Assembly: GCF_003710935.1 (NCBI RefSeq) | Contig: NZ_RHHS01000019.1 | Coordinates: 1 to 45,905, forward strand | Origin: Brevibacillus gelatini | Lineage (GTDB): Bacteria; Bacillota; Bacilli; Brevibacillales; Brevibacillaceae | Direction of reading: 5' to 3' | DNA length: 45,905 nucleotides | Shown here: one piece after another, positions 8,190-16,050 of the stretch | Position numbering within the stretch: position 1 is the first letter of the stretch | How the letters are laid out: every line of letters begins with the position of its first letter | Position numbers and translations under genes: made by a program | Notes under the pieces: generated by a model | The model's database searches: none | The model's input: only the letters and a program-made list of their open reading frames with translations | Told to the model about the DNA's origin: nothing

Positions 8190-10541
8190 ATGAACTATGC
8201 GTTACTAGACAACAAACCTATCCGGTTGCAGCCCGAGACTTACAGCCGCATACCGTTCTGGCGCATGGCAGCCAGGCAGGGCAAGGTTCGCTGTCCAGCC
8301 TGTTCCGCCGAGCTTCGCCTGATTGCCGGGATCAGCTTTGAGCCGTACTTCGCCCATCCGGATGGTGTCGACTGTCCGCTTTTGGCCCAAGACAGCTCTG
8401 CTTCCCCGGAGTGGCTGCAAGCTTTGGACGAGATTGCTGCAACCGACCAGGCTCCGGCGCAAACACCAGACGAGCCTGCTGCCCATAAACAGGAAGAAGA
8501 TGCGGTGATGATCGGCTCCTTCCGCTTGCCGAAAAAAAGGGCGATTGGCAGCGCGGTGACACCTGCCCCGCCTCCGCCAAAGCCCCCGGTCTTTCGCAAA
8601 CGGTTCATGCCGAAAAAGACGATTGCGCACTTGGCCGAACAGCAACTGGACCAGCCGCTTCATCCTACCCAGCAGCAAGCCGTACAGACGACGGACGGGC
8701 CGCTTCTGATCCTTGCCGGAGCGGGCAGCGGCAAGACGCGGGTCATGACAGCCCGCACCGCTCATCTCATCAAAGATTTGGGCGTCGAGCCAAAACGCAT
8801 CATGGTCGTGACCTTTACGACCAAAGCCGCCGAGGAAATCCGCCAGCGCATCGCCCGACAGTTGCCGTCCGGCCAGGCTCGCGAGCTGATCGCCGGAACA
8901 TTCCACAGCATTTTTTACCGCATGCTGCTGCACCATCATCCGAATGACTGGGATCAACAGCGGCTTTTGAAAAAAGACTGGCAAAAGTGGCGGCTGCTGC
9001 GCGAAACGGGAGCGTTGCTCGGCCATGACGAGCTTATGGCGCTGAAAGAAGCGGACATCACGGAAGCGCTCAGCATCGTCAGCCGCTGGAAAAACGAATA
9101 CATTCTCCCGCAGGAAGCGGCTTTTCGCGAGGTTGCGACCGACGCGGAAAAACGGGCAGCCCAGCTTTACCCGCTCTACGAGGCCGCGAAAAAAAAGCAT
9201 CAATGGTTTGATTTCGACGACATGCTGCTCGGCTGCTACGAGCTGCTGCGTGACAATCCCGACCTGCTAAAGCGCTACCAGGAGCGGATCACCCACGTCA
9301 TGATCGACGAGTTTCAGGATATTAACCGCATCCAGTACGAAACGGTCAAGCTGCTCGCCGCACCGCAAAACAACCTGTGCGTCATCGGCGATGATGACCA
9401 GTCGATCTACGGCTTTCGCGGCAGTGATCCCAAGTACATATTGGGCTTCACCAAAGATTTTCCGCAGGCTTCCACGATTACACTGGAAGTCAACTACCGC
9501 TCCCGCTCTGCCATCGTCAGTCTCGGCTATTCGCTCATCGGCCACAACCGCTCTCGCTGGGAAAAAGTGTGCCGGTCGTTCCACCACGAAGAAGGCGACA
9601 CGTTTTTGTTTGAACCGGACGACGAAGAGGAACAGGCCTCCCGGATCGTGGATGAAATCGTGCATCGGCGCGAGCAAGGAACGGCATTGGGCGAGTGCGC
9701 GGTGCTATTCCGCACGAACGAGTCGGCCCGGCCGATCCTGGAGCGGCTGAGCGAGGCAGGCATTCCGTTTCATTACACGCAGGAGGAAGAGTCGTTTTAC
9801 CAGCGCCAGACCGTTCGCTGGACGCTGCATTACTTGCGGCTGGCGCTCAATCCGGACGATACGGACGCGTTAAAAGAAATTTTACCGACGCTCTACATCT
9901 CCGGCGATGCCTGGAATGCCGTGCGCAGCCAGGCAATTCTGGAGGACAAGCCGATCCTGCACATCCTCCCGCATCTGCCCCAGCTCAAGCCCTACCAGCG
10001 CAAGCATATGCAAGCGATCAACGACATTCTCGCCGCCTGCAAGGACTGCCCTCCCGCCCAGGCGCTGGAGCTGATTTACGAGGACGGCAAGCTCCGCGAA
10101 TATGTGAAAAAGCGGGTGCGTGACCGGGAAGATGGCCGGGAACGCTGGAGTGACGAGCTGCAGCAAATTCTCTCTGCCGCCAAGCGCCACGCGACGATCC
10201 GCGACTTTTTGGCCTACATCGAGCAGATGAGCAGACAGGAAAAAGAGTGGCGCACGATGCGGCCACTCCCGGATGAAGCTGTGCATGTATTGAGTATTCA
10301 TCGGGCAAAAGGGCTGGAGTACGATCACGTCTTCCTGCCTGATCTGGTGGAAGGCGCTCTCCCGCACGAGTACACGCTGGACGAGCTGCGCAAAGGCAAA
10401 ACGACGGCCCTGGAAGAAGAACGCCGCCTGCTATACGTGGCGATCACGCGGGCCCGCCGCAGCCTGTGCATCGGCATCCCCCGGGAGCGCTTCGGACGCA
10501 AGACCCGCCCCTCCCGTTTCATCAGCGAAATGGGCCGGTAA
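8190..10541 (+). CDS. UvrD/Rep-type superfamily 1 helicase with N-terminal zinc module (YjcD-like)
   Basis: A 783-residue SF1A helicase. The motifs are in order: Q motif LHPTQQQAV (157-165), Walker A AGAGSGKT (176-183), DEFQD (373-377), GDDDQSIYGFRG (400-411), and the C-terminal VLSIHRAKGLEYDHVFLPD and LLYVAITRARRSL. The first 70 residues form a separate module with C35-x2-C38 and H56-x5-C62, resembling the zinc site at the N-terminus of CoiA-like competence proteins. A Pro/Ala-rich linker (about 85-140) follows. Size and neighbourhood resemble B. subtilis YjcD as I recall it. GAGGTG precedes the ATG at 8190. Confidence 0.85.
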   Translation: MNYALLDNKPIRLQPETYSRIPFWRMAARQGKVRCPACSAELRLIAGISFEPYFAHPDGVDCPLLAQDSSASPEWLQALDEIAATDQAPAQTPDEPAAHKQEEDAVMIGSFRLPKKRAIGSAVTPAPPPPKPPVFRKRFMPKKTIAHLAEQQLDQPLHPTQQQAVQTTDGPLLILAGAGSGKTRVMTARTAHLIKDLGVEPKRIMVVTFTTKAAEEIRQRIARQLPSGQARELIAGTFHSIFYRMLLHHHPNDWDQQRLLKKDWQKWRLLRETGALLGHDELMALKEADITEALSIVSRWKNEYILPQEAAFREVATDAEKRAAQLYPLYEAAKKKHQWFDFDDMLLGCYELLRDNPDLLKRYQERITHVMIDEFQDINRIQYETVKLLAAPQNNLCVIGDDDQSIYGFRGSDPKYILGFTKDFPQASTITLEVNYRSRSAIVSLGYSLIGHNRSRWEKVCRSFHHEEGDTFLFEPDDEEEQASRIVDEIVHRREQGTALGECAVLFRTNESARPILERLSEAGIPFHYTQEEESFYQRQTVRWTLHYLRLALNPDDTDALKEILPTLYISGDAWNAVRSQAILEDKPILHILPHLPQLKPYQRKHMQAINDILAACKDCPPAQALELIYEDGKLREYVKKRVRDREDGRERWSDELQQILSAAKRHATIRDFLAYIEQMSRQEKEWRTMRPLPDEAVHVLSIHRAKGLEYDHVFLPDLVEGALPHEYTLDELRKGKTTALEEERRLLYVAITRARRSLCIGIPRERFGRKTRPSRFISEMGR

Positions 10542-10602
10542 GTACGGATAGCTGCCGCCCATGTGCAGCAAAAACTCTTCCATGTTCGTAATCAGTGGAA
10601 AC

Positions 10603-10658
10603 ATAAAACAGGCTCCCTTCCTCGCATTTTGGTTAGTATGCGAGCAAAGGGAGCCTGT
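10603..10658 (-). terminator. Intrinsic terminator after fabI
   Basis: A long stem pairs ACAGGCTCCCTT (10608-10619) with AAGGGAGCCTGT (10647-10658), with an inner CTCGCAT/ATGCGAG pairing. The T-rich tract lies on the minus-strand side, so it serves fabI. Confidence 0.75.
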
Positions 10659-10707
10659 CATTCATTCGGATGAGCCGTATGGGCGCAAAAAGCTTTAGCC
10701 TGGCCGA

Positions 10708-11481
10708 TTAGCCGCCGATGATGCTGTATCCGGCGTCTACGTGCAAAATCTCGCCCGTAATGCCTCTGGACAGGTTGCTGAACAGGAAGAGCGCGGTATC
10801 GCCTACTTCGGACTGGTCAATCGTCCGGCGCAGCGGCGCTTTTTCTTCGATCTCTTTCAAAACGGCGTTGAAATTGCGGATGCCTTTTGCCGCCAGGGTA
10901 CGGATCGGCCCTGCGGAAATCGCGTTGACGCGAATGTTTTCCTTGCCGAGATCGTTTGCGAGGTAGCGTACCGATGCATCCAAGGCCGCTTTTGCCACGC
11001 CCATGACGTTGTAGTTTTGCACGACGCGCTCGCCGCCCAGATAAGTCAAGGTCACGATGCTGCCGCCTTCTGTCATCAACGGACGAGCTGCGCGAGCAAC
11101 CGCCACCAGCGAATACGCGCTGATGTCTTGCGCAAGTGCGTAGCCGTCACGGGACGTGTTGATGTATTCGCCTTCCAGTTCCTCTGTTTTCGCAAACGCG
11201 ATGCAGTGCGCCACGCCGTGAATGACGCCCACTTTTTCGCGGATCGTCGCAAATGCCGCTTCCACTTCTTCATCCTTGGTTACGTCGCAGTTGACCAAGA
11301 GCGATTCCTTGCCCAGCTTTGCGGCCAGCTCTGCCACGTTTTCGCGCAGACGCTCGCCTTGATAGGTAAAGATCAGGTTCGCTCCTGCCTTGTGCAAAGA
11401 TTGCGCAATTCCCCAAGCAATGCTGCGGTGGTTCGCTACACCCATGATTACGATATTTTTACCTTGCATCAGTGTATTCAT
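10708..11481 (-). CDS. fabI: Enoyl-[acyl-carrier-protein] reductase FabI
   Basis: A 257-residue short-chain dehydrogenase of the FabI class, which catalyses the last, NAD(P)H-dependent reduction of each fatty-acid elongation cycle. The nucleotide-binding MGVANHRSIAWGIA is at residues 13-26. The FabI-specific Tyr-x6-Lys pair is Y157 and K164 in YNVMGVAK, with Y147 in TYLGG. The ATG at 11481 has AAGGAG upstream. The upstream promoter includes TACTAA, which resembles one half of a FapR site, but no full FapR palindrome is visible. It is the target of triclosan-type inhibitors in this family. Confidence 0.95.
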   Translation of the reverse strand: MNTLMQGKNIVIMGVANHRSIAWGIAQSLHKAGANLIFTYQGERLRENVAELAAKLGKESLLVNCDVTKDEEVEAAFATIREKVGVIHGVAHCIAFAKTEELEGEYINTSRDGYALAQDISAYSLVAVARAARPLMTEGGSIVTLTYLGGERVVQNYNVMGVAKAALDASVRYLANDLGKENIRVNAISAGPIRTLAAKGIRNFNAVLKEIEEKAPLRRTIDQSEVGDTALFLFSNLSRGITGEILHVDAGYSIIGG

Positions 11482-11515
11482 TATGTATTCGCTCCTTCCC
11501 AAACTATTCCCCGCC

Positions 11516-11544
11516 ATTATAACCGATCTTGTTCTTTGTTAGTA
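11516..11544 (-). promoter_or_regulatory. fabI promoter with a FapR-like half-site
   Basis: On the minus strand TACTAA (11539-11544), a 17-bp spacer and a perfect TATAAT (11516-11521) precede fabI. TACTAA equals one arm of the FapR consensus, but the other arm is not convincing. Confidence 0.5.
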
Positions 11545-11599
11545 GAGGAACGCGAGAAAAGAGCACGAAACGCTATCTTTCGACACGGCTTTCCGGTTG

Positions 11600-11752
11600 T
11601 TATTCGGTAACGCCATCCTGTTCCGCCAGCGGCCGGGCCGAAGCAAAAGTCGCCCACGCTTCGTCAAACGGATTCAGCGAAGTTCCCATGACCGGGAACT
11701 CTGTCCTCCCCTGCGCTGTTTCATCGAGCGAATGTAGATCAGGCTGATTCAT
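11600..11752 (-). CDS. Small uncharacterised protein, 50 residues
   Basis: A short acidic reading frame whose ATG at 11752 follows AAAGGAG (spacing about 11) and GGAAAAT. The product has no membrane segment; its most distinctive stretch is LNPFDEAWATFASARPL. It lies between the ZIP transporter and fabI on the same strand, 68 bp after the ZIP stop codon. I do not recognise the family. An alternative ATG seven codons upstream lacks a ribosome site. Confidence 0.45.
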   Translation of the reverse strand: MNQPDLHSLDETAQGRTEFPVMGTSLNPFDEAWATFASARPLAEQDGVTE

Positions 11753-11820
11753 ATTTTCCCATGCTCCTTTCATCGTGGTGCCTTCCAGTCTTTTCTTAGG
11801 CTGGCAAGGAGCGTCCCTGT

Positions 11821-12549
11821 TTATGCGTGCAGATGATGGGCATGGATGAAGGCAGACAGCACGATATAGACCAGCACCGCGCCAAAAAAGTAAACGCCGT
11901 ATTCTGCCCGCCTCGCCTGCACGATATAAGGAACGAGGTGGCTTGCGGACACGTACAAAAAAATCCCGGTCGTCATCGCGAGCATGACGCTCGACCAGTC
12001 CGGCGAAAAATAACGCTCGGCAACCCCGAAGCTGCAAGCTCCGGCAATCGTGGCCATTCCGAGCGAAGTCGCCCCCCACAGCGCTTTTTTCCGGGAGTTC
12101 GTAGCGGCGAGCATGAGCGAGGCGACCGTAACTCCATCGGGAATTTTATGCAAAAGCATCGCCAGCAGGACGGACACCCCGATCTCGGCATCCACCTTCA
12201 AGCTTGCCAAAAGCGACACCCCTTCGACAAAAGCGTGCAGCAAAAAGCCGCCGAGCACGCCGATTACGCTTGGCGAGCCAAATTCCCCTCCGGCTGATTT
12301 TCCGAGCAGCTCCATGGCAAACAGCACGGCAAAGCCTACAAGCACAAACGGCATCATTCTCAGGCTTTCCCCCTGAATGACATGCGGCAGCAAATCCAGC
12401 ATCGTAATCGCCAGCAGCAATCCGGCTCCTGCGCTAATCATGGCGAACAGCGCTTTGCGCGACCAGGCGCGAAGACACAGCAAAAGCCCGCCGACACAGC
12501 TGGCAAGCGCTGCCGCCAGCAAAACAATCCAGAAGTAAAGTGGCAGCAT
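11821..12549 (-). CDS. ZIP-family divalent metal transporter
   Basis: A 242-residue polytopic membrane protein with about eight hydrophobic helices. The metal-path motifs of the ZIP family are visible: H105-x3-E109 (HAFVEGVSL) in helix 4 and H134-x2-P-D138 (HKIPDGVTVASL) in helix 5, resembling the GufA branch. It probably moves zinc or another divalent metal into the cytoplasm. The C-terminal tail HAHHLHA is His-rich and extracellular in the usual topology. GAGGAGAGG precedes the ATG. A 7-bp inverted repeat lies 27-51 bp upstream. Confidence 0.85.
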   Translation of the reverse strand: MLPLYFWIVLLAAALASCVGGLLLCLRAWSRKALFAMISAGAGLLLAITMLDLLPHVIQGESLRMMPFVLVGFAVLFAMELLGKSAGGEFGSPSVIGVLGGFLLHAFVEGVSLLASLKVDAEIGVSVLLAMLLHKIPDGVTVASLMLAATNSRKKALWGATSLGMATIAGACSFGVAERYFSPDWSSVMLAMTTGIFLYVSASHLVPYIVQARRAEYGVYFFGAVLVYIVLSAFIHAHHLHA

Positions 12550-12575
12550 ACGGTCCTCTCCTCATCCCGCATGAG

Positions 12576-12600
12576 TATGGAGACGTGTATTCCCTCCATA
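12576..12600. repeat. Inverted repeat upstream of the ZIP gene
   Basis: TATGGAG (12576-12582) and CTCCATA (12594-12600) form a perfect inverted repeat with an 11-bp spacer, upstream of the ZIP start. It could be a metal-sensor operator or a leader hairpin. It does not match a Zur or MntR consensus that I know. Confidence 0.35.
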
Positions 12601-12719
12601 TGTACGCGCCTGTCCGGGTCAATATGAGTGAGCCAAAAACAATTTGCCGATTCGTGACGGAATGACAAAAAACGGAGGGCCTGTCCGAAACAGACGAAAT
12701 CCCACTACTTTTTAGAACC

Positions 12720-12760
12720 TTTGTCGATTCTCTTTTGCCCGGAAAAAATGGTGCTATAAT
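12720..12760 (+). promoter_or_regulatory. racA-like promoter with a Spo0A-box-like site
   Basis: A perfect TATAAT lies at 12755-12760 with only a weak -35 element. TTTGTCGAT (12720-12728) matches the 0A-box consensus TTTGTCRAA at 8 of 9 positions and sits near -43 from the likely start, a position used by Spo0A activator sites. B. subtilis racA is expressed under Spo0A and sigma-H. Confidence 0.45.
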
Positions 12761-12803
12761 GAGTCCACCGGGAATACCCAGGGGAAAAAAGGAGTGATTC
12801 GGG

Positions 12804-13421
12804 ATGGATGTACAAGTTTGGATGGCTTCGAAAGAGGTAGCTGATCGCCTTGACGTACACGTACGTACGCTGCGCAACTGGCTGGACTTGTTCGTGCCCG
12901 CAAAGGAACGTCTGAAAAATCCGCAGGGTCACTATTTGATTAGCGAAGCGGGCTTTGCCCTCTTGAAAGAAGTGAAGGAACGCAAAGATAACGGAAACAA
13001 CTCGCTCAAGGAAATTCAGCGACAGCTCATAGATGAAGGACGTCTGTCCGAAGAAATGCTGGCTGCCGGAGAATATTCCAGTGCAGAAGAAGCAGCCGTA
13101 ACACTCAGTCAGGGAAACAGTTTGGAAGCAGGCATGAAAGAAATGGAGCTCGCCGTGCAAGAAACACTGCTGAAGTTCCAGCAGGAGCTGGCCCAACTGT
13201 CTTCGTTGAACAACATGCAATCGGCTATTTTGCAAAAAATCGCCGACATCGAAGAAAAGCAGGAATCGCTTCGTCTGGAGATGCGCCGCGTCACCTTTGA
13301 AATGGATTTGATGCAGCAGCGCCTGACCCGACGCAAGGAGCGTTACGCCCGCTACGAACCCCGCTGGTCGTTGAATCCGTTTCGCTGGTTTACCCGCTCC
13401 GACCGGGCGGCTGAACAATAA
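12804..13421 (+). CDS. racA: RacA-like chromosome-anchoring / MerR-type HTH protein
   Basis: A 205-residue protein. The N-terminal 70 residues form a MerR-like winged helix (MASKEVADRLDVHVRTLRNW). A charged coiled-coil region follows (about 110-185, rich in Glu, Leu and Gln), and the tail is basic and Trp/Arg-rich. This order matches RacA of B. subtilis, which binds centromere-like DNA and anchors the origin region at the cell pole during sporulation. AAAGGAGTGATT precedes the ATG. The upstream Spo0A-box-like site supports a sporulation role. A generic MerR-family regulator is the alternative. Confidence 0.65.
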   Translation: MDVQVWMASKEVADRLDVHVRTLRNWLDLFVPAKERLKNPQGHYLISEAGFALLKEVKERKDNGNNSLKEIQRQLIDEGRLSEEMLAAGEYSSAEEAAVTLSQGNSLEAGMKEMELAVQETLLKFQQELAQLSSLNNMQSAILQKIADIEEKQESLRLEMRRVTFEMDLMQQRLTRRKERYARYEPRWSLNPFRWFTRSDRAAEQ

Positions 13422-13549
13422 GAGCTTGAATCAAAGGCAATCGACATTTTTCAAGAAGTAACGACAAGCAGTAGTGCCCCAGACATTCCATATGGTAGAA
13501 TTGAACTAAGCAATCCACAGGAAATCAGCACTAATTCTAATTCTATTCT

Positions 13550-13558
13550 ATCGACAAA
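13550..13558 (-). promoter_or_regulatory. Spo0A-box-like site near the HD-GYP start
   Basis: The minus strand reads TTTGTCGAT, 8 of 9 to the 0A consensus. It lies 17 bp before the HD-GYP start codon. A shorter TGTCGA core is at 13441-13446. Sites this short also occur by chance. Confidence 0.3.
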
Positions 13559-13575
13559 GGACTGGGGCTTCCGTT

Positions 13576-14664
13576 GTGAGAAAATTACATATTACTTCAG
13601 TTAAGCCGGGAGATGTCATTGCCAAAAGCATTTATCAGGAAAATGGCAACATTCTGCTCGGAATGGGCGTGGAACTGACAGAACGCTACATCGAGCGGCT
13701 CAAAAAGTTAGGAATTGATACCATCTACATTCAGGACAAGCGTACAGATGATATTATCCCGGAAGAAGTCATTCGTGATGAGACGCGCAAAGAGGCAGTC
13801 GATGCGGTTTACAGGACGATGACTACCCTGATGGACCAACCTCAGATTAAACGCCGCACCTCCCTCCCTGATTTTGGAATTACTTTTCAAAAGGTATTTC
13901 GAGAGATTTTGCATGACTTGAGCAGCAGGAAAGAAGTCCTTGTCAATTTGTCCAATCTCCACGTCATGGACGGCTATTTTTTTCACCATGCCGTCAACGT
14001 CGCTGTGCTTGCCGGCGTAGTTGGCCTGGCGAAAGGCTACAACCAGCAGCAGTTGATGGAACTGGGTATCGGTGCCTTGCTGTTTGACATCGGGATGACC
14101 CAGGTGCCAAAAGAGTTGTGGAGCTTGCGCAAAGAGCTGACAGCCGAAGAGCGCCAGCGCCTGCAATACCACACCGAAGAGGGCTTCAACATCCTGCGCA
14201 ACCAAAACAATATTTCCGTTGTTTCCGCGCACTGTGCGCTGCAGCATCACGAGCGGTACAACGGGACAGGCTATCCGCGCCGTCTCTGTGGCAAGGACAT
14301 CCACGAGTACGCGCGAATTGTCGCGATTGCGGATGTCTACGACGCGCTGATCTCGCCGCGCCCTTTTCGCAAAAAATATTCCCCCTCTGAGGCCACCGAG
14401 TATTTGTTCGCTTCGGGGAATACGTATTTTGATCTCGATCTGCTCAAGCTGTTCCTGCAGCACGTTGCTGTTTTCCCCATTTCTTCCACTGTCCTGCTCA
14501 GTTCGGGACATACAGGAGTCGTCTCGCGGGTCAACCCGATTGCCGTCAACCGGCCGACGATTCGCATCCTGACCAACGAAGATGGATCGGAGGTTGCGAC
14601 ACCGTTTGAAATCAACCTGTACGACAAAGATTGGATGACCGTAACGATTGTCCGAACACTGTAA
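13576..14664 (+). CDS. HD-GYP-domain protein with degenerate catalytic motif
   Basis: A 362-residue protein with an N-terminal segment typical of Bacillales HD-GYP proteins (residues 1-65) and an HD-GYP domain (about 110-290). Active members hydrolyse cyclic di-GMP. Here the central HDIGK motif reads F170-D-I-G-M174, losing the metal-binding His and the conserved Lys. The HHE..GTGYP motif survives as H224-H225-E-R-Y-N229-G-T-G-Y-P, with Asn in place of the usual Asp. It may be a catalytically dead sensor. The start is a GTG after AAGGACTGGGG. A C-terminal 70-residue extension has no clear match. Confidence 0.8.
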   Translation: MRKLHITSVKPGDVIAKSIYQENGNILLGMGVELTERYIERLKKLGIDTIYIQDKRTDDIIPEEVIRDETRKEAVDAVYRTMTTLMDQPQIKRRTSLPDFGITFQKVFREILHDLSSRKEVLVNLSNLHVMDGYFFHHAVNVAVLAGVVGLAKGYNQQQLMELGIGALLFDIGMTQVPKELWSLRKELTAEERQRLQYHTEEGFNILRNQNNISVVSAHCALQHHERYNGTGYPRRLCGKDIHEYARIVAIADVYDALISPRPFRKKYSPSEATEYLFASGNTYFDLDLLKLFLQHVAVFPISSTVLLSSGHTGVVSRVNPIAVNRPTIRILTNEDGSEVATPFEINLYDKDWMTVTIVRTL

Positions 14665-14678
14665 GGACGCCCGACTTG

Positions 14679-14721
14679 AAAACAGCAGCCATTCCACGAG
14701 AAGGAAGGCTGCTGTTTTTTT
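14679..14721. terminator. Bidirectional terminator between HD-GYP and trpB
   Basis: AAAACAGCAGCC pairs with GGCTGCTGTTTT, followed by a T7 run on the plus strand and a TTTT run on the minus strand. Confidence 0.8.
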
Positions 14722-14724
14722 GTA

Positions 14725-15891
14725 CTATTCACGCAACAGGCGATACACTTGCTCGACGTCTTTGTCTCCGCGACCCGACAGGTTGACAATCACAATCTGA
14801 TCCCGCGATAGCGTCGGAGCGAGCTTCAGTGCGTAGGCAATGGCATGGGCGCTCTCCAGGGCAGGTATGATTCCTTCCGAACGGGACAGCTCCTGAAAAG
14901 CGTCCAACACTTCTTCGTTCGTCACCGTGTAATATTCCGCGCGTCCGCTCGTTTTGAGATGGCTGTGCTCCGGACCGATGCCGGGATAGTCCAGACCTGC
15001 TGCAATCGAGTACGTTTTCTTCGGCTCTCCCTGTTCATCGAGCAGCACGAGACATTTGAAGCCGTGAATGACGGCCGGAACTCCTTCGGTCAAGGTCGGG
15101 GCCTGATCCGGCTCCACCCCGATCAAGCGCACGGAAGGCTCGTCGATGTAATGGGCAAACGCACCGATCGCATTGCTCCCTCCACCAACAGCGGCGATAA
15201 CGGCGTCAGGCAGCCGCCCTTCCTTCTCCAAAATCTGGCGCTTGGATTCCTCGCTGATGATCGCCTGGAAGTGCTTGACCATCGTCGGGAATGGATGCGG
15301 CCCTACCGCAGAGCCCAGCAGGTAGAACGTATTTTGATAGTTTTGCACCAGGTCGTTCAACGCTTCGTCTACCGCGTCCTTCAATCGGCCCTGCCCTTTG
15401 GACACCGGCACCACTTTAGCCCCTAACAGCTCCATCCGAAACACGTTCAGGGACTGGCGCTTTGTATCTTCCTCACCCATGTAAATCGTGCAGTCCATGC
15501 CAAACATCGCGCACGCTGTCGCGGTAGCCACCCCGTGCTGTCCCGCTCCTGTTTCGGCAATGATCCGGTGGGCGCCCATCCGCTTGGCAAGCAAAATTTG
15601 CCCGATGACGTTGTTGATTTTATGGGCACCTGTGTGGTTCAAATCTTCGCGTTTCAGGTAAATTTTCGCGCCGCCCAGCTTTTCCGTCAAATGCCGGGCA
15701 TACGTCAGCGGATTTTCCCGACCTACGTATTCCCTCAGGTAATACCGGAACTCTTCATGAAATGCCGGATCGTCCTTGTACGTTTCAAACTGCTCGGCCA
15801 GGTAATCCAATACTTCCTGCAGTGCGGGAGGAACAAAGCTCCCTCCGAATTCGCCGAAATATCCCTTTTTACTCTGTTCCGTCAAAGACAT
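14725..15891 (-). CDS. trpB: Tryptophan synthase beta chain, solitary
   Basis: A 388-residue TrpB, which condenses indole and serine to tryptophan using pyridoxal phosphate. Catalytic landmarks are present: K91 in [10 protein letters not shown]113 in [14 protein letters not shown] at 236-240 and D301 in SIAAGLDYP. By my recollection of the Salmonella enzyme (K87, E109, D305), these positions imply a net loss of eight residues after GVE (residue 260), where the usual loop is replaced by a short one. No trpA or other trp gene is nearby; the gene has its own promoter and terminator. GAGGAGAG precedes the ATG. Confidence 0.92.
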   Translation of the reverse strand: MSLTEQSKKGYFGEFGGSFVPPALQEVLDYLAEQFETYKDDPAFHEEFRYYLREYVGRENPLTYARHLTEKLGGAKIYLKREDLNHTGAHKINNVIGQILLAKRMGAHRIIAETGAGQHGVATATACAMFGMDCTIYMGEEDTKRQSLNVFRMELLGAKVVPVSKGQGRLKDAVDEALNDLVQNYQNTFYLLGSAVGPHPFPTMVKHFQAIISEESKRQILEKEGRLPDAVIAAVGGGSNAIGAFAHYIDEPSVRLIGVEPDQAPTLTEGVPAVIHGFKCLVLLDEQGEPKKTYSIAAGLDYPGIGPEHSHLKTSGRAEYYTVTNEEVLDAFQELSRSEGIIPALESAHAIAYALKLAPTLSRDQIVIVNLSGRGDKDVEQVYRLLRE

Positions 15892-15937
15892 GCTCTCATC
15901 TCTCCTCAGCTAATCCTATACTTTTCCAATTTTTACA

Positions 15938-15967
15938 ATCATATAAAATAAAAAGAGGGCTTGTCAA
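15938..15967 (-). promoter_or_regulatory. Strong sigma-A promoter for trpB
   Basis: A perfect TTGACA (15962-15967) and TATGAT (15938-15943) are 18 bp apart on the minus strand. Only about 40 nt of leader precede trpB, too short for a T-box or a TRAP leader. Confidence 0.7.
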
Positions 15968-16050
15968 CAAATATAAAGTTTATTCTGAAATTTTTCTCTT
16001 CCCTGGACGGAAACGGGCAAAAGGCTTTCCCGCTCCCGCCACGCGACTTG

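Noticed and set aside
10431..10661. Minus-strand frame opposite the helicase C-terminus
   Set aside because: A GGAAGGGAG does precede an internal ATG, but it is part of the fabI terminator stem, and most of the frame is antisense to helicase motif VI.
12223..12231. Perfect 0A box on the minus strand
   Set aside because: It lies in the middle of the ZIP coding region, away from any promoter; it shows that exact matches arise by chance.
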